64,000 nucleotides of DNA from Leucaena leucocephala (Eukaryota > Streptophyta > Magnoliopsida > Fabales > Fabaceae): the NCBI GenBank assembly GCA_037074615.1, contig CM073527.1, positions 25,792,848 through 25,856,847 of the forward strand, given 5' to 3'. Every line of letters begins with the position of its first letter. Position 1 is the stretch's first letter. The notes beneath the pieces were generated by a model, which was given only the letters and a program-made list of their open reading frames with translations, did not search any database and was not told the DNA's origin. Both the position numbers and the translations under genes were made by a program. Of this stretch, positions 38,626-50,061 are shown piece by piece.

Positions 38626-41600
38626 TTTGAAGAATACATTCTAGTTAAAATAAATTTTAGTTAATAGATTATAGAGAATAAATTTTTAAGTAGAATAATA
38701 ATTTTAAGTATAATAGATATTTGTGAAAAAAATATTTTTTTAATTTAAACCATAATTTTAGATCAAATAATTAAACATTTGACATTTTCTATAATCAATT
38801 TTTATAAAAAATAATAAACTATCAAAATATTATTTTTTTTTATAATTATTTTTTTATAAAAATTAATAAACTATCTAAATAATATTTTTTATTAAAAAAT
38901 TGTATAAAAATCAATAAACTATTTAAATATTAATTTTTTATAATATATATATATATTTTTAATTAAAAGTATAATTTTAGATAAGTCTAATAACTATTTT
39001 TAATATGTAACTTTTTTTAAAATATATTCTCTTTTAAAATTTTATTATCCAAAAACTAATACAAATATAATTATAAATTATTCTTTTTAATTTATATTAA
39101 AATTATAGTTTTAATAAAAAATAAAATTGTGAATAAAAATTAGTATTTAGATTATTATTAGTTTGAATAAAAATTGCTTGTAAAAAAGTACGCGTTTAGA
39201 TAGTCTATTGATTTTGTTAAAAAATTGTTTATAGACAAAATTAATAATTACATAATTTATTAATTTTTTTTATAAGAAAATTGATTGTAAAAAATATAAG
39301 ATGTTTGGATTATTTTATCTAAAGTTAAAATTTTAGATTTTTTTTAAATTATAGTTTTGCCGGGTCCCGCAAGAGACTGGCCATCATCACGTGGTTTACC
39401 TTCAACCTTATCAGTTAAAATCATTGACAAGAAAATGGAACAAGAACATAAAACCATATCTTCACCGTTGTTTCTGTTAAATGGTTGAGATGAGATTCTT
39501 TTTTGGAATTCAGGAAACTAAATCAGCTGTAAATATTTAAAGCAAAAAGATGGTGGGTGGAGATGGGACCCATAAAAGCTTAGAGTTTAAGCGGATAAAA
39601 TCCATGTCCTACAGTTCTATCGCTGTTGGTGCGATACAGTGATAGTACCTCCTTTCTACTTTTTGCTCCGCGCTGAAATAGAAGCACCAAGGGTGCTTCT
39701 GCACTTCCTAAAATAAGCAAATAATAATCATTTTTCATTTGCAGCAGCATAGATCATAGAACAAGAGGCCCAAGAGTAGATTGAAGCCTAGGGGAGAACC
39801 ATGAATTGGTTAAAGAGTGACTTATGGCTCCTAAATTGTAAAAATCAAACGTTGGACCTACACAGTTTGACTCGGACGGAATGAGGTGATGGTTGTCTGG
39901 TATGCGGATAAAGTGAGAAAAGTTAATAGAGAATGATGAAAGCATCAGTTGACATTTGTTCTTCTAGTGACTGTTTAAGCTTCGAAGATTCTCTACGGTA
40001 ACTAGGCAGGGCGGTCGGGTTTTACGGGGAGCTTGAATTTATGACCGTCCCCTATTATATTGTCGGTTGTGCCACGTGTCGACAGAGTTTCTGTTCTCTG
40101 ATAAAAGGGAAAAGGAGCTCTGATGGACGATCATGAGTGTTCTGTTTTGGTTAGCGAAGGACCTCATAGTCATTAATTAGCTGTTTAACGCGGACCGTTA
40201 TTGAGTTGGCTAGATTGTACTAGCTAGGGACGTATTCGACATTTAGTAATTGTTAAATTATTTCATAGTAAGTCCAATATTGTGGAACATATAGTATAAG
40301 GTGGGGTTGGGGGAGGCAGGGGTATGTATGGGTCAAATTCACTTGTTTCTGAGCCTACTACCTTTACGCATCAAATGATAAGGGAGGGCACTGTCATTAG
40401 CGTTTAATGCGAGTTGAGGCTGAGGCTGTAGGCGGATGAACGATATCCCAGCCCCGTCGTCACTCCAATGAGCATTGATGAGACTACTGGGATGACCTCA
40501 TTTGGCGCGTCACCCACTCCATCCATACGGAATTCAACCTCCCGGGCCAGTTAGTTACGACCTTCCACTGGGGCCCACACTCCATTTGTTCATTGTGAAT
40601 CATGATTCGGTCCTGGACTCGATCGGGTTCGAATATTTGATGCTTGGTGTGTGGAATTTGGGTTGTGGGCGACGGCGATGGATACATTATAGGTATTTGA
40701 ACTTGTTTACCATATTCAGCATGAAAACAACGATTGACTCCCCTACCTATGACGATTCCCTGTGAATTCATTGCACTTTGGTCATTCACGAGTAAGAATA
40801 ACTCCTCAGCAGGTCTAAAATGATCAAACGGATTCCCACGCGTTTATATTTGTTTTTTCTTTTCTTGGGATACTAGGCGGCTTTCTGGAACTACTCATCC
40901 AGGTCTCTAGCATCGTGTATTTGTATTCTAGGAATTTATCAGGTCCAATTTCCGAGCTCCCCCTTCCAACACCCCCCCCGGTACCGTACTGACGCCGTTT
41001 GCTTCAATTCCCGACCATTCACAATTAATCAGGCCCAATGGTTTTATATTACTGGGCCAAGGTCAGGCCCAATGGCTTTCATGTAACTGGGAGAATGCCC
41101 GAACTGGATCATCTCTTGCTAAAGCTTGCGTAACATTTCAGACTTTGCAAATGGGATTGCAATCCCCCATGGATTAGTCTTCCGTCGTTACAAAAAAATA
41201 ATCCTTTGCGTTTTTATTGAGAGAATGATAACCAGGGACCTCGTAATGAGGTTAATACAAGAGTTTCAGTGTTAGAATATAGGCAGATGCGTGCTGAATT
41301 TGAAAGATTAAATTACGGGGAACTCCTGATTATTTCTATTAACCTTTTTATGGGCATTGATCTTCCCCCCCAATTTTCTTAAACGAAACATTTAATTTCT
41401 ATCAAGTATTGATATTATAAAAAGAAAACTTATACAGAGCAGGGGAGACATCAATTTTATTTTTGTTTGAATTTCAGCGAAAAATGTAATATAATTATAA
41501 CTTTATTAATTTCTTCAATAAAAATATACTGAATTTATAATTGCTAATAACATATTCTTAAATATAATTGCGTACGTCAGTCTAATTTAATTTGAAATAT

Positions 41601-41865
41601 ACTTTTGCACTATGAATAAAAATTTAAAAGCCTGGACTTGTTTGGCGTTTCGTTTTTAAAATACATGGAATAAGAAAATAAAAAGATCCAACATTTTTTA
41701 CTTTTTTAAGAGAGTAGGTGGACAAGACAGCTGTAACAGGTTACCTCTGGAGGTGGGAGTCCCACGGATACATTAAAAATCATTGCTCTAATAACTAATT
41801 ACAACTTTTGGTTTTATATAGGAGTATATACATAGATATCATTTATTAAGTAGAACAAATGAATC
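38626..41865. other. Intergenic DNA between the tandem MFS genes
   Basis: Bases 38640-39350 are extremely AT-rich. Bases 39360-39540 resemble DNA upstream of MFS copy 2. The ORF at 40484-40789 (minus) has no recognisable family. A short near-repeat (CAGGCCCAATGG, at about 41030 and 41064) is present. No gene is recognised. Confidence 0.45.
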
Positions 41866-44800
41866 TTTAATTATTCTTACTATTGTAACTTTTTACACAC
41901 CTCTCACGAAAATGCTCCAACAGTGATTCTCTCTCTGTGGAAACAGAGCCGCTTCTAGGAGTGGCCACCGCAGCATGTGCTTCCATCCTATACTTGCTGT
42001 ACATGTCGCCTTGGTAGAATTTTCTAGTCCTGATTACCAATATTAAAGAAATCAAGCACCCTATAACCGTCGATGCTGAGATTATGAGAAACGCCATCTT
42101 GAAGCAGTGAACTCCTATGCAAGTTAACTCCCCTGCCTCAAACTGTTTCAACGCCTCCTGGTCGTATAAATAACCTGTCACCTTCACGTTCAGAATGTAA
42201 GCTCCCAAAGGGCTCGACACTCCCCCAAAATTGAGCAGAGTGGAGTAATGCTTGAGGCCGAATATTTCAGATATGATGGCGAATATCAACGGCCATTGCG
42301 CTCCGAAGCAAAACCCAGCAATCACGGAAGACAAGTACAGAGAATTGGGGACGCCGAAGGCAATTAGAAGATGTCCCACGCATGACAGAAGCATAATTAG
42401 AGACAGCATCAAAGGACGAGGGAATTTGTATTTGGCCAAGAAGATTTCAGAGGCGAAACCTGCGACTACTCGTCCCAGATAGTTCCATATGCTAACTAAG
42501 GACACAAAGGTGGAGGTACTCTTCGTCGGGTATCCCAAGGATTTTGCAATTTGTCCCAGGTTGTCAATAGCTGTCAAAGTTCCACCAATAGTGAAAGTTG
42601 AGGCAGTGAACAGAAGCAGCATGTCCATGCTGAACAAAGCTTGCAATATGGTGTAGTCCTCTCCCCTGTTTGGTGGTTTAAAAACGTTGCCCAGAAAAGA
42701 GCTTTCCTTCTCTGACTTGGTGCTATTGGTGGAAGATTCTAGCTCTGGCTGAGTTGATTCCGTCGTTGGACATGGAGCTTCAGTGAAGACTATAACTTCA
42801 GATGTAGAACCGGTCAATGCTTGTTTTTTGGCTCTCCAGAGGTGCAGTTCCTCCCTGAAAACTACGGCGAGTGGGAGAAAAAGTAAGAACAGAACCATGA
42901 GGCCATCGAACACAAACTCAGTCCTAGTAAAGCTCAGGTTGTTCTGCGCGATGATCAATACCATTAGGAACCCAGCAAGGCCAAGTGAGATATAAAGAAG
43001 ATTGTAGAAAACTCTGAGCTCATTGGGTTGTCGAGTTGTGTTCAATATCCGAATTGTTGGGAGGAAAAAGATGGAGACAGCGGCGGGGATCCAACCAATG
43101 AGCAAGATGAGAGATTTGGTGTCGTCGCCGTAGAAGGCATGGCAAAGCTGAGTAATAATGGCGCCACTGAGCCCGACATAACCCTTGAGAAGCCCCAAAA
43201 CGCTGCCGCGGCTGCCGGGGAAGTTGTTAACGGACGTGACCAAAGCACCGGTATTGGAAAAAGTCTGGGAATTAGCCCCGATGCAGATATAGAGACACAT
43301 TTGCCAGACTTGGGGCTTAGCAATTCGGCCAGTGACGGCAAGCCAGATCAAGAAGTAGCCGAAGAAATTCATGACGGCCCCCATGGAGAGGACCACCCAA
43401 GTCGGAGCTATCTCGTTGACGAGCCCGGAGAAGACGCCAAAATTAGCACCCAGGTCTTTGAAGAAACTGAGCAAGTTGAGAGTGGTCTGGTCGTAGCCTA
43501 ATGAGGCCTTGATGTCGTTTGAGTATGAACCGAACATATAGGTAGCGCCGGAGACGGCCATGACCAGCAGAGAGGCAAAGACCGTGAACCACCGGCCGGT
43601 GATCACTTGGTGGCCGTAGCTTCTCAGTTCTGTGGAGCCACCACCACTGGTACTGGCCTCTGTAGTTACCATTGTTGCCATGGCGTGGTGAATTTTGTGG
43701 TTTGGATCGGAACGAGGTTACGCAGACGAGTGAGGGAGAAGGAGGATGCAGATCCACACGCGAATTACAACGCAGTTTGAGTATAGGGTAGATGATGGCG
43801 TATGTGAATAAGATTCACATGTGCGATGATAGTTCAGCACAGAAGATGACAAGCATTACGACAAACAAAGGGTTCAACCCTTACAGCGTATCAAATTTCA
43901 ATCTAGAAATAGAGTTACAGGAATTGAAAAGAAATTAGAATTTGGAAAGGAGACACTTAGCCATTTGATCATTGAACTTGTGTTCCTCCTTCTTCCTTCT
44001 AGAGATCAACGCGCCCTAGCCACTCATGGAAATCTCGAATTCTTCCCCGAGCTCCATCGTCAATTCCTCCATGTGGAATAAATGAGAAGGGAAGACAAAA
44101 TCCAAAGGAAGAGAGGAAGGGGTGTTCAGTTTTTTAAGGTGGAAAGGATGAGATGATGAGAACGTGTTGGAAAATGAAAGAAAGTGAAGGAAAATTGATG
44201 AAGATGAGGGCATGGCTTGGAGAGTTGAAGAGAGAGAAAGAGAGTGGAATATGATGAATGAGAATGGCTCGGAACCGGAGCCCCTCAGCCGGTCGTAATA
44301 TTGTACGTCAGATTAATCCGAAAGTTCACACTATGCCACGTCACCATATTATTAAAAATGAAAATAAACCTTTACTATTGTACAATTTTATCAGAATTAA
44401 AAATTTGGTTGGTACAAATTTTTTTTTAAAACAAGTTGGTTCACTCACTATATAATAATAGAGCAATTTTTTTAATTAATATTAATATTAAATAAAATGG
44501 GTTATATATTATTTTTAATTATAACTTTAAATATTAAAAAATTAAAAAATAGTATACGAATATCGAGGATTAATATGATTGGTCTGCGGAACGTTCTCAC
44601 TAACTTTGATAAAAAAAAGAAAGAAAACAAAGTAAAAATCACAAGCCTACCCGGTCAATAGGAGTAGGGTTTTAATACCAATATTATGCAAGTCTGTAAA
44701 AGCTTGTTGGGTTCCACGAAGGACTGGCATTGACCATCAATACGACAGGGATGGAGGACCCGCAAGGATAGCCGTTTACGTTGAACCTTTTCTGTTGGTG

Positions 44801-44910
44801 TCTGGTTCAAATCATTGTCAAGGAATCCTAAAAGAATATATAGTGGGTTTCTGTTGGACGGTTGAGGTGCCACCATTTTTTGAATTTTGGAAAATCAAAT
44901 AAAACAAGTA
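41366..44910. repeat. Copy 2 of the tandem segmental duplication around the MFS genes
   Basis: This is the counterpart of 34660-39540, carrying the second MFS gene with both flanks. It lacks the 35341-35610 repeat block and the hAT-like element. Boundaries are approximate and judged by eye. Confidence 0.7.
41867..43681 (-). CDS. Nodulin-like major facilitator transporter, tandem copy 2 (604 aa)
   Basis: Paralogue of the 35809-37665 gene with the same architecture: an N-terminal nodulin-like half (HQVITGRWFTVFASLLVMAV, then SYSNDIKASLGYDQTTLNLL), a hydrophilic central loop that has diverged, and a C-terminal MFS half (GEDYTILQALFSMDMLLLFT, FCFGAQWPLIFAIISEIFGL). Most transmembrane stretches are nearly identical to copy 1. 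The termini differ: this copy starts MATMVTTEASTSGGGSTE and ends with a basic CVKSYNSKNN tail. A second ATG is at codon 4. Copy 1 has a longer extracytoplasmic stretch near LQAKGLIRKAGEDLS, where this copy is about 9 residues shorter. It is intact, so both copies are probably expressed proteins. Confidence 0.93.
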   Translation of the reverse strand: MATMVTTEASTSGGGSTELRSYGHQVITGRWFTVFASLLVMAVSGATYMFGSYSNDIKASLGYDQTTLNLLSFFKDLGANFGVFSGLVNEIAPTWVVLSMGAVMNFFGYFLIWLAVTGRIAKPQVWQMCLYICIGANSQTFSNTGALVTSVNNFPGSRGSVLGLLKGYVGLSGAIITQLCHAFYGDDTKSLILLIGWIPAAVSIFFLPTIRILNTTRQPNELRVFYNLLYISLGLAGFLMVLIIAQNNLSFTRTEFVFDGLMVLFLLFLPLAVVFREELHLWRAKKQALTGSTSEVIVFTEAPCPTTESTQPELESSTNSTKSEKESSFLGNVFKPPNRGEDYTILQALFSMDMLLLFTASTFTIGGTLTAIDNLGQIAKSLGYPTKSTSTFVSLVSIWNYLGRVVAGFASEIFLAKYKFPRPLMLSLIMLLSCVGHLLIAFGVPNSLYLSSVIAGFCFGAQWPLIFAIISEIFGLKHYSTLLNFGGVSSPLGAYILNVKVTGYLYDQEALKQFEAGELTCIGVHCFKMAFLIISASTVIGCLISLILVIRTRKFYQGDMYSKYRMEAHAAVATPRSGSVSTERESLLEHFRERCVKSYNSKNN

Positions 44911-45764
44911 TGAGGGAAACAAAAATGCAAATATTTTTAGTCATGAGCCATTGGATATGACTGGTGGGGGAGTCCGAGGAGGGAAATTTGAAATTTCATT
45001 TCCTAAGTAGCGCTTGCCAGCCTTTAAATTATTCCCTAACAGGTCCAATCTTGTTTCCAAGATTCTTGCCAAACTCACGCACGTGTTCTTTTGCCTACCT
45101 TCAGACAGCAAATATCATTAGCGGGTCATGCAAGTTGGTTCTGTGTGGGGCCCACGCTTCCGTCATGAATTATTATTCAGTTTATGGTTGGGCTTCAGGC
45201 CCAATCCTGGTCCATAGCAAAACCCAAGTACAGTTTTTTTCCCTAGAGCCTTGACTCAAAAAAAGGAATTTGCAGAAATTAGTCAACAGCAGATAAAAGA
45301 AGTGCTTAGCCGGCTGCCTAAGTATGGTATGATTGTATGCGTCATGGCCAATTCATGAATAGCTCGCACTATGCGATAAGAAGAAATATGAGTGCAGCCG
45401 ACTTTGAATTTCACTAAAAATGTTGCAGGCCTCGCACACCATTCTTGATAATCTATATCTAAACTTATACAAATACATATGTTGATTGTTCTTTTGTCTC
45501 TGGACGTTATCAAGAATACACTTCAGATATGGACGCGGTAAGACATAACCACCAGCCAGACCCCATACATATGCAATGCAAATATCATTGAAGGAAAAAC
45601 GCTGTTCTTGTTGAGACTGCAAAGGTTGAGAGATGATGAGTACATAAAACACGAGCCACCTATTTTGTCCAACTTCATTGCACCCGTCCTTCCTTTTATA
45701 TTCTTCTGGTTCCCCCAAGAGATTGAGAAACAAGTCAGGAGTTGGAGTTTTAGAACAGAGAGGC
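43682..45764. other. MFS copy 2 promoter side and intergenic DNA
   Basis: The region holds the duplicated MFS upstream DNA (to about 43870 and again about 44755-44910), AT-rich sequence, and then the leader of the HGSNAT-like gene. Short ORFs (44016-44213, 44964-45254, 45353-46006) have no family support; the last is antisense to the HGSNAT-like first exon. Confidence 0.45.
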
Positions 45765-48373
45765 ATGGATGAAGGTGAAACAATGAGAATGGAAGAGGGA
45801 CACAGAGATAATAAGAAGCAAACAGAGAAACCAAATGATATGGATTTGGAACCTAAGGAAAATGAGCATGACAAGGAGATCAAAGTTATAACAACAGGCG
45901 CTGAAGTAAATGCAGAGCAGGTTAAGCACAAGACTAAAAGGGTTGCAACCCTAGATGCCTTCAGGGGTCTCACCATAGTGGTCTGTATGCCCCTCCATTT
46001 CATCATTACTAGTTTTAGTTGGGTTTAAATGAATGGATGGTAACATTTGAATTTAAATATGTTGGTATGTAGTTGATGATCCTCGTAGATGATGCTGGAG
46101 GAGCTTATCCACGTATAGATCACTCCCCATGGAACGGATGTACATTGGCCGATTTCGTTATGCCTTTCTTTCTTTTCATCGTTGGGGTTGCCATCGCCCT
46201 CGCTTTTAAGGTATCTCCGCCCTGTTTTCGCATTATTTATCAGAAGTTTAGTTATTCATCAGTGTCAATGTTGTCGTAACAAAACAGAGAATCCCCAAGA
46301 CAAAGGATGCCGTGAAGAAGATAATTGTTAGGACATTGAAGCTCGTATTCTGGGGCATTCTTTTGCAAGGTAACATCCATATCCATTAGTTTTGTATTTT
46401 GTACTACAATGATGTAGAGGCTCTGATAATATAATATAACATGGTGTTGTAGGCGGTTACTCTCATGCTCCTGATGTTCTGTCGTATGGAGTTAACATGA
46501 AATTGATCAGATGGTGTGGCATTCTCCAGGTTTGAACTTGCGCACGTATATGAGTCAACTTATAGTCTATATTCTATCCTTAATTTTGTGAAACCACTTA
46601 CTTGGTGCCTGTGGATTCCCAGAGAATAGCTCTTGTTTACTGCGTGATTGCTCTGATAGAAGCATTCACCGCCAAGCACAGACCAACTTCCTTAAGCCCT
46701 GGGCTCCTCTCCATTTTTAGAGCATATAAATGGCAATGGTAAGAACTAATAAGAAAGTAAGAAACGGCATACCCAATTATTTATAATCCTATTCCTATTA
46801 AATTAGTTACTGAATGAATTCAATTCGTGACCTTTATGGTAGGTTAGGGGGCTTTGTGGCATTCCTCATATATATGATCACAGCCTACACCCTCTATGTT
46901 CCAGATTGGAGCTTTGTGGATCGTAATGAAGATGAACACAAGAGATACACTGTATGACTGTATCTGCTCGCTCCTCACTTCACGTTATTCACACACACAC
47001 ATCACACATCACACTGCAACACTTTATTTTTTTTTTTCCTTTTCTTTCGCCGAACAGGTAATTTGCGGAGTCAAAGGAGACGTAGAACCTGCATGTAACG
47101 CCGTTGGATATGTCGACCGACAAGTTTGGGGAGTTAACCATCTCTATGCTTATCCTGTTTGGAGACGTCTCAAGGTCACTGACTCACTTGTTCAATTATA
47201 TCTTCTAATTTGAAAAAACATCGTTCGCGAACCTGTGCAAGTCAATTTTCAGTCCTCTTGTATTATTGTAGGTGTGCACATTGAGTTCCCCACACGAAGG
47301 TCCTCTCCGCTATGATGCTCCAACTTGGTGCCGTGCTCCCTTTGAACCCGAAGGCTTGTTAAGGTTTCTTCTTTATATGTTATGAACTTCACACACACAT
47401 CTATGAATACTTGTTAATTGGAAAGTTTTCAAAAGGATGGACTTGTTTGTGTTGCTTTTCTGTGAACTAGCTCTATATCTGCTATCATGAGTGGGACCAT
47501 TGGCATCCATTATGGGCATGTCTTGGTTCACTTCAAGGTTAGTGAATTCTTCCTCAGGACCTAGCCAACAAATGCCAAGTTATTCTGGGGTTTAAGAGTC
47601 GGAAATTTTGTGCAGGGTCATTCCCAGAGGCTCAAGCAATGGGTCTCAATGGGGTTTGCATTACTCATTGTAGCCATCATTCTTCATTTTACAGACGGTA
47701 AGTTCAAAAAGACACTCACCACTTCAAAATGAATGAATTATGCCATTTGCGAGAAACTGAATGATTTTTTCCAATGAGTTCTGTGAAATGCAGCTATTCC
47801 ACTTAACAAGCAACTCTACAGCTTCAGCTATGTTTGTTTCACAGCAGGGGCTGCTGCTATTGTATTTTCTGGGCTTTATGTGCTGGTAAATCATATATTG
47901 TAATTCAACTACGATTTTTCTTCTTCTTTATGCTTAGTTGTTTGATTTTGTTCCAGCTTGTCTTTCTTCTTAAACATATTATTGTAAACAGATCGATGTA
48001 TGGGGGCTTCGGACTCCGTTCTTGTTCCTGGAGTGGATAGGGATGAACGCAATGCTAGTGTTTGTGTTGGGGGCACAAGGCATCTTTGCAGCATTTGTAA
48101 ATGGATGGTACTATGAAGATCCACAGAACTCACTGGTAAGAAGAAATTGATATGGTCTTAGGATTCATCATGCATTTTCATCATGTTCTGCATAAGTAAC
48201 AGTATTGAATGAATCCTGAAACTCAGGTACACTGGATTCATAAGCATGTGTTTGTGAATGTTTGGCACTCAGAGAGAGTGGGAACTCTTTTATACGTTAT
48301 ATTTGCTGAGATTACTTTCTGGGCTGTAGTTTCTGGAATCTTACACAAGTTAGGAATATACTGGAAGCTATAA
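45765..48373 (+). CDS. Heparan-alpha-glucosaminide N-acetyltransferase-like membrane protein (DUF1624/DUF5009)
   Basis: A polytopic protein related to animal lysosomal HGSNAT, which moves acetyl groups from acetyl-CoA onto heparan sulfate glucosamine. Plants lack heparan sulfate, so the real substrate is unknown. Thirteen exons with consistent phases: 45765-45980, 46073-46210, 46288-46369, 46453-46529, 46623-46738, 46843-46951, 47058-47174, 47272-47363, 47471-47537, 47616-47697, 47794-47885, 47992-48135 and 48227-48373, giving 492 aa. A charged N-terminal tail (about 60 residues) precedes ATLDAFRGLTIV. Then come LMILVDDAGGAYPRIDHSPWNG, LADFVMPFFLFIVGVAIALAF, GVNMKLIRWCGILQRIALVY, CRAPFEPEGLLSSISAIMSG, and a C-terminal WIGMNAMLVFVLGAQG with HKHVFVNVW. 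About ten hydrophobic spans are visible. The ATG at 45765 is chosen because the frame upstream lacks family features. Confidence 0.93.
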
Positions 48374-50061
48374 GTGAAGACTCTGCGATTCTTGCCTGTT
48401 TGTTCCCCTGTTTCTTGTTTTTTTTTTCTTTGGTGGCGTACAACAGTTTCATTATTCTTGATTTCCATGTTGTTGTATGCTTGATTCCTTTCTGTAATTT
48501 TCAGAGTTCTTATTTTGGGAAGAAAAATGTGTTGCATGTTAGAACTGGGAGCATGCATTCCAGAATATTGGTGTAGAATGAATACTTAATACGTTCTCGG
48601 TTTAAACATGGGTTCTCATTCGGTGCTCATCATAGTGAAAAGCACCAAATGCTTATCGCCATGATGAGATATTAACTGTTTAAATTAAATCTAAATGGTC
48701 TAGATTTAAAATTTTTAAACTGTGATTTTTTGAATAATAAATTTATTTTTGAGTAAAGTTATAATTATAAGATTATTTTTATTTTAAATTTTGCACCTAT
48801 TAAGACAAAAAATATTTAAAATATAAATATAAATATTATATTAAATCTATACTGTCCAAAATCAACCTTATGGATGGTGCAAATTAATGACCATGCTCAT
48901 CGAAGTGATGAGTATGCTCGAGTTCAAACACTGAAAGAAGCACCAGATAAAATAGGGGCATTGAATTCTTCTCACTGAGGGTACCTGTGAGTTAAAGTTC
49001 AATCCGAATTCTCGTGACAAAACAATTATATTTATTATATTTAGAAAGGAGTTAGAAGAAGAAGAAAAGTGGATGGAGTAAACATAGGCTCTATATGCAA
49101 CTGCCATTCTCTCTCTGTATTAATTTCTTTTTCTCAATATAAGTGTAAATTAAAGGGTTGAGTATGCTGTTTTTTTTTTTTTTTATCAATCTCCAAGTGG
49201 CCTAATTTACCGATCTTTAATCTCTCGTCGGTTGAGAAAGGGCAGTCCTAATCTGACAGATCATAATTAACATGGGAGGGGGCCAAGGGGCTTCTCTGGC
49301 TTCAAGCACGTTTTTCTTCAATAAATATGATAAAGGATTTGTCAAGGTAACAGGAATCTGCGGGGCTGCATAGAAGATGCCGACAGAAAGGCAGTAAGAC
49401 AAGGAATCTTAAAAGTATCAATTTCGGAGAGAAATGGGAAGAATCTCTGGCTAGCAGAGTAAAACCAAATGGGGAATGGGGGATTCCCCTTTGCGTTAAT
49501 ATCATCGGGAAAGAAGCCCACATCATGCGGTGGGAAACTCCAAAAGACCAGATGCAGTAATATGTTATTGGAACCGCCAACTTTGATATATAAAATATCA
49601 GTGGTCCCTGTCAATCACCACAACACATAATAATGATTGATGTTAAGACAAGTGATTACAGTCCATGCAATTAACCATAGAAATGAATTCGTTGTTCCTG
49701 AAAGCTACTTGTGCTCTCCGTGCTGTCCGTGCAGCGAACAAGACAAGTAGCTAAGGATTTAGAGGGTTACGAATGGTTTAGCTGGCAGAACATGAAAGAA
49801 TTGGAAATATCAAATATGATTAGGACTTTACATTATTTCTCACTATCCTTCCATCTACATCTACTCCTTGCCGCTGCCTTCTCATTTCTATACAACGACT
49901 TAGGATTGCGCGAGCTCTACGATACAACATGGCCGACACAGTCTTTTTCATCAACATGTATTTCACAGTTACATCTAAAGACCAGACCAAGTTACACTGT
50001 ACAGAGGCATAGGTTTAGATCCAAAAGGCTATATTGTCAGCCGCCACCACCAGGAATCGCG
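48374..50061. other. Intergenic DNA between the convergent HGSNAT-like and ACT-repeat genes
   Basis: The region contains the 3' UTRs of the two convergent genes. ORFs at 49302-49614 (minus) have no family resemblance. The plus-strand frame 49711-50268 overlaps the last exon of the ACT-repeat gene in antisense and is a shadow. Confidence 0.45.

Larger units (their letters stand above)
34660..39540. repeat. Copy 1 of a tandem segmental duplication around the MFS genes
   Basis: The duplication extends beyond the MFS coding region. Below the gene, 34660-34880 aligns with 41366-41590 (both have AACATTTAATT, TATTGATATTATAAAAA, AAACTTATAC). Above it, 37680-37870 aligns with 43690-43860 (GATCCACAC, CGCAGTTTGA, TATAGGGTAGA). 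Further out, 39360-39530 resembles 44755-44910 (CCCGCAAG, AAATCATTG, TTTCTGTT..GGTTGAG). Copy 1 is longer because it also holds the hAT-like element and an extra repeat block at 35341-35610. Boundaries are approximate. Confidence 0.7.

Noticed and set aside
45353..46006. 217-codon minus-strand ORF
   Set aside because: It overlaps the HGSNAT-like first exon in antisense and has no family motifs or splice support.
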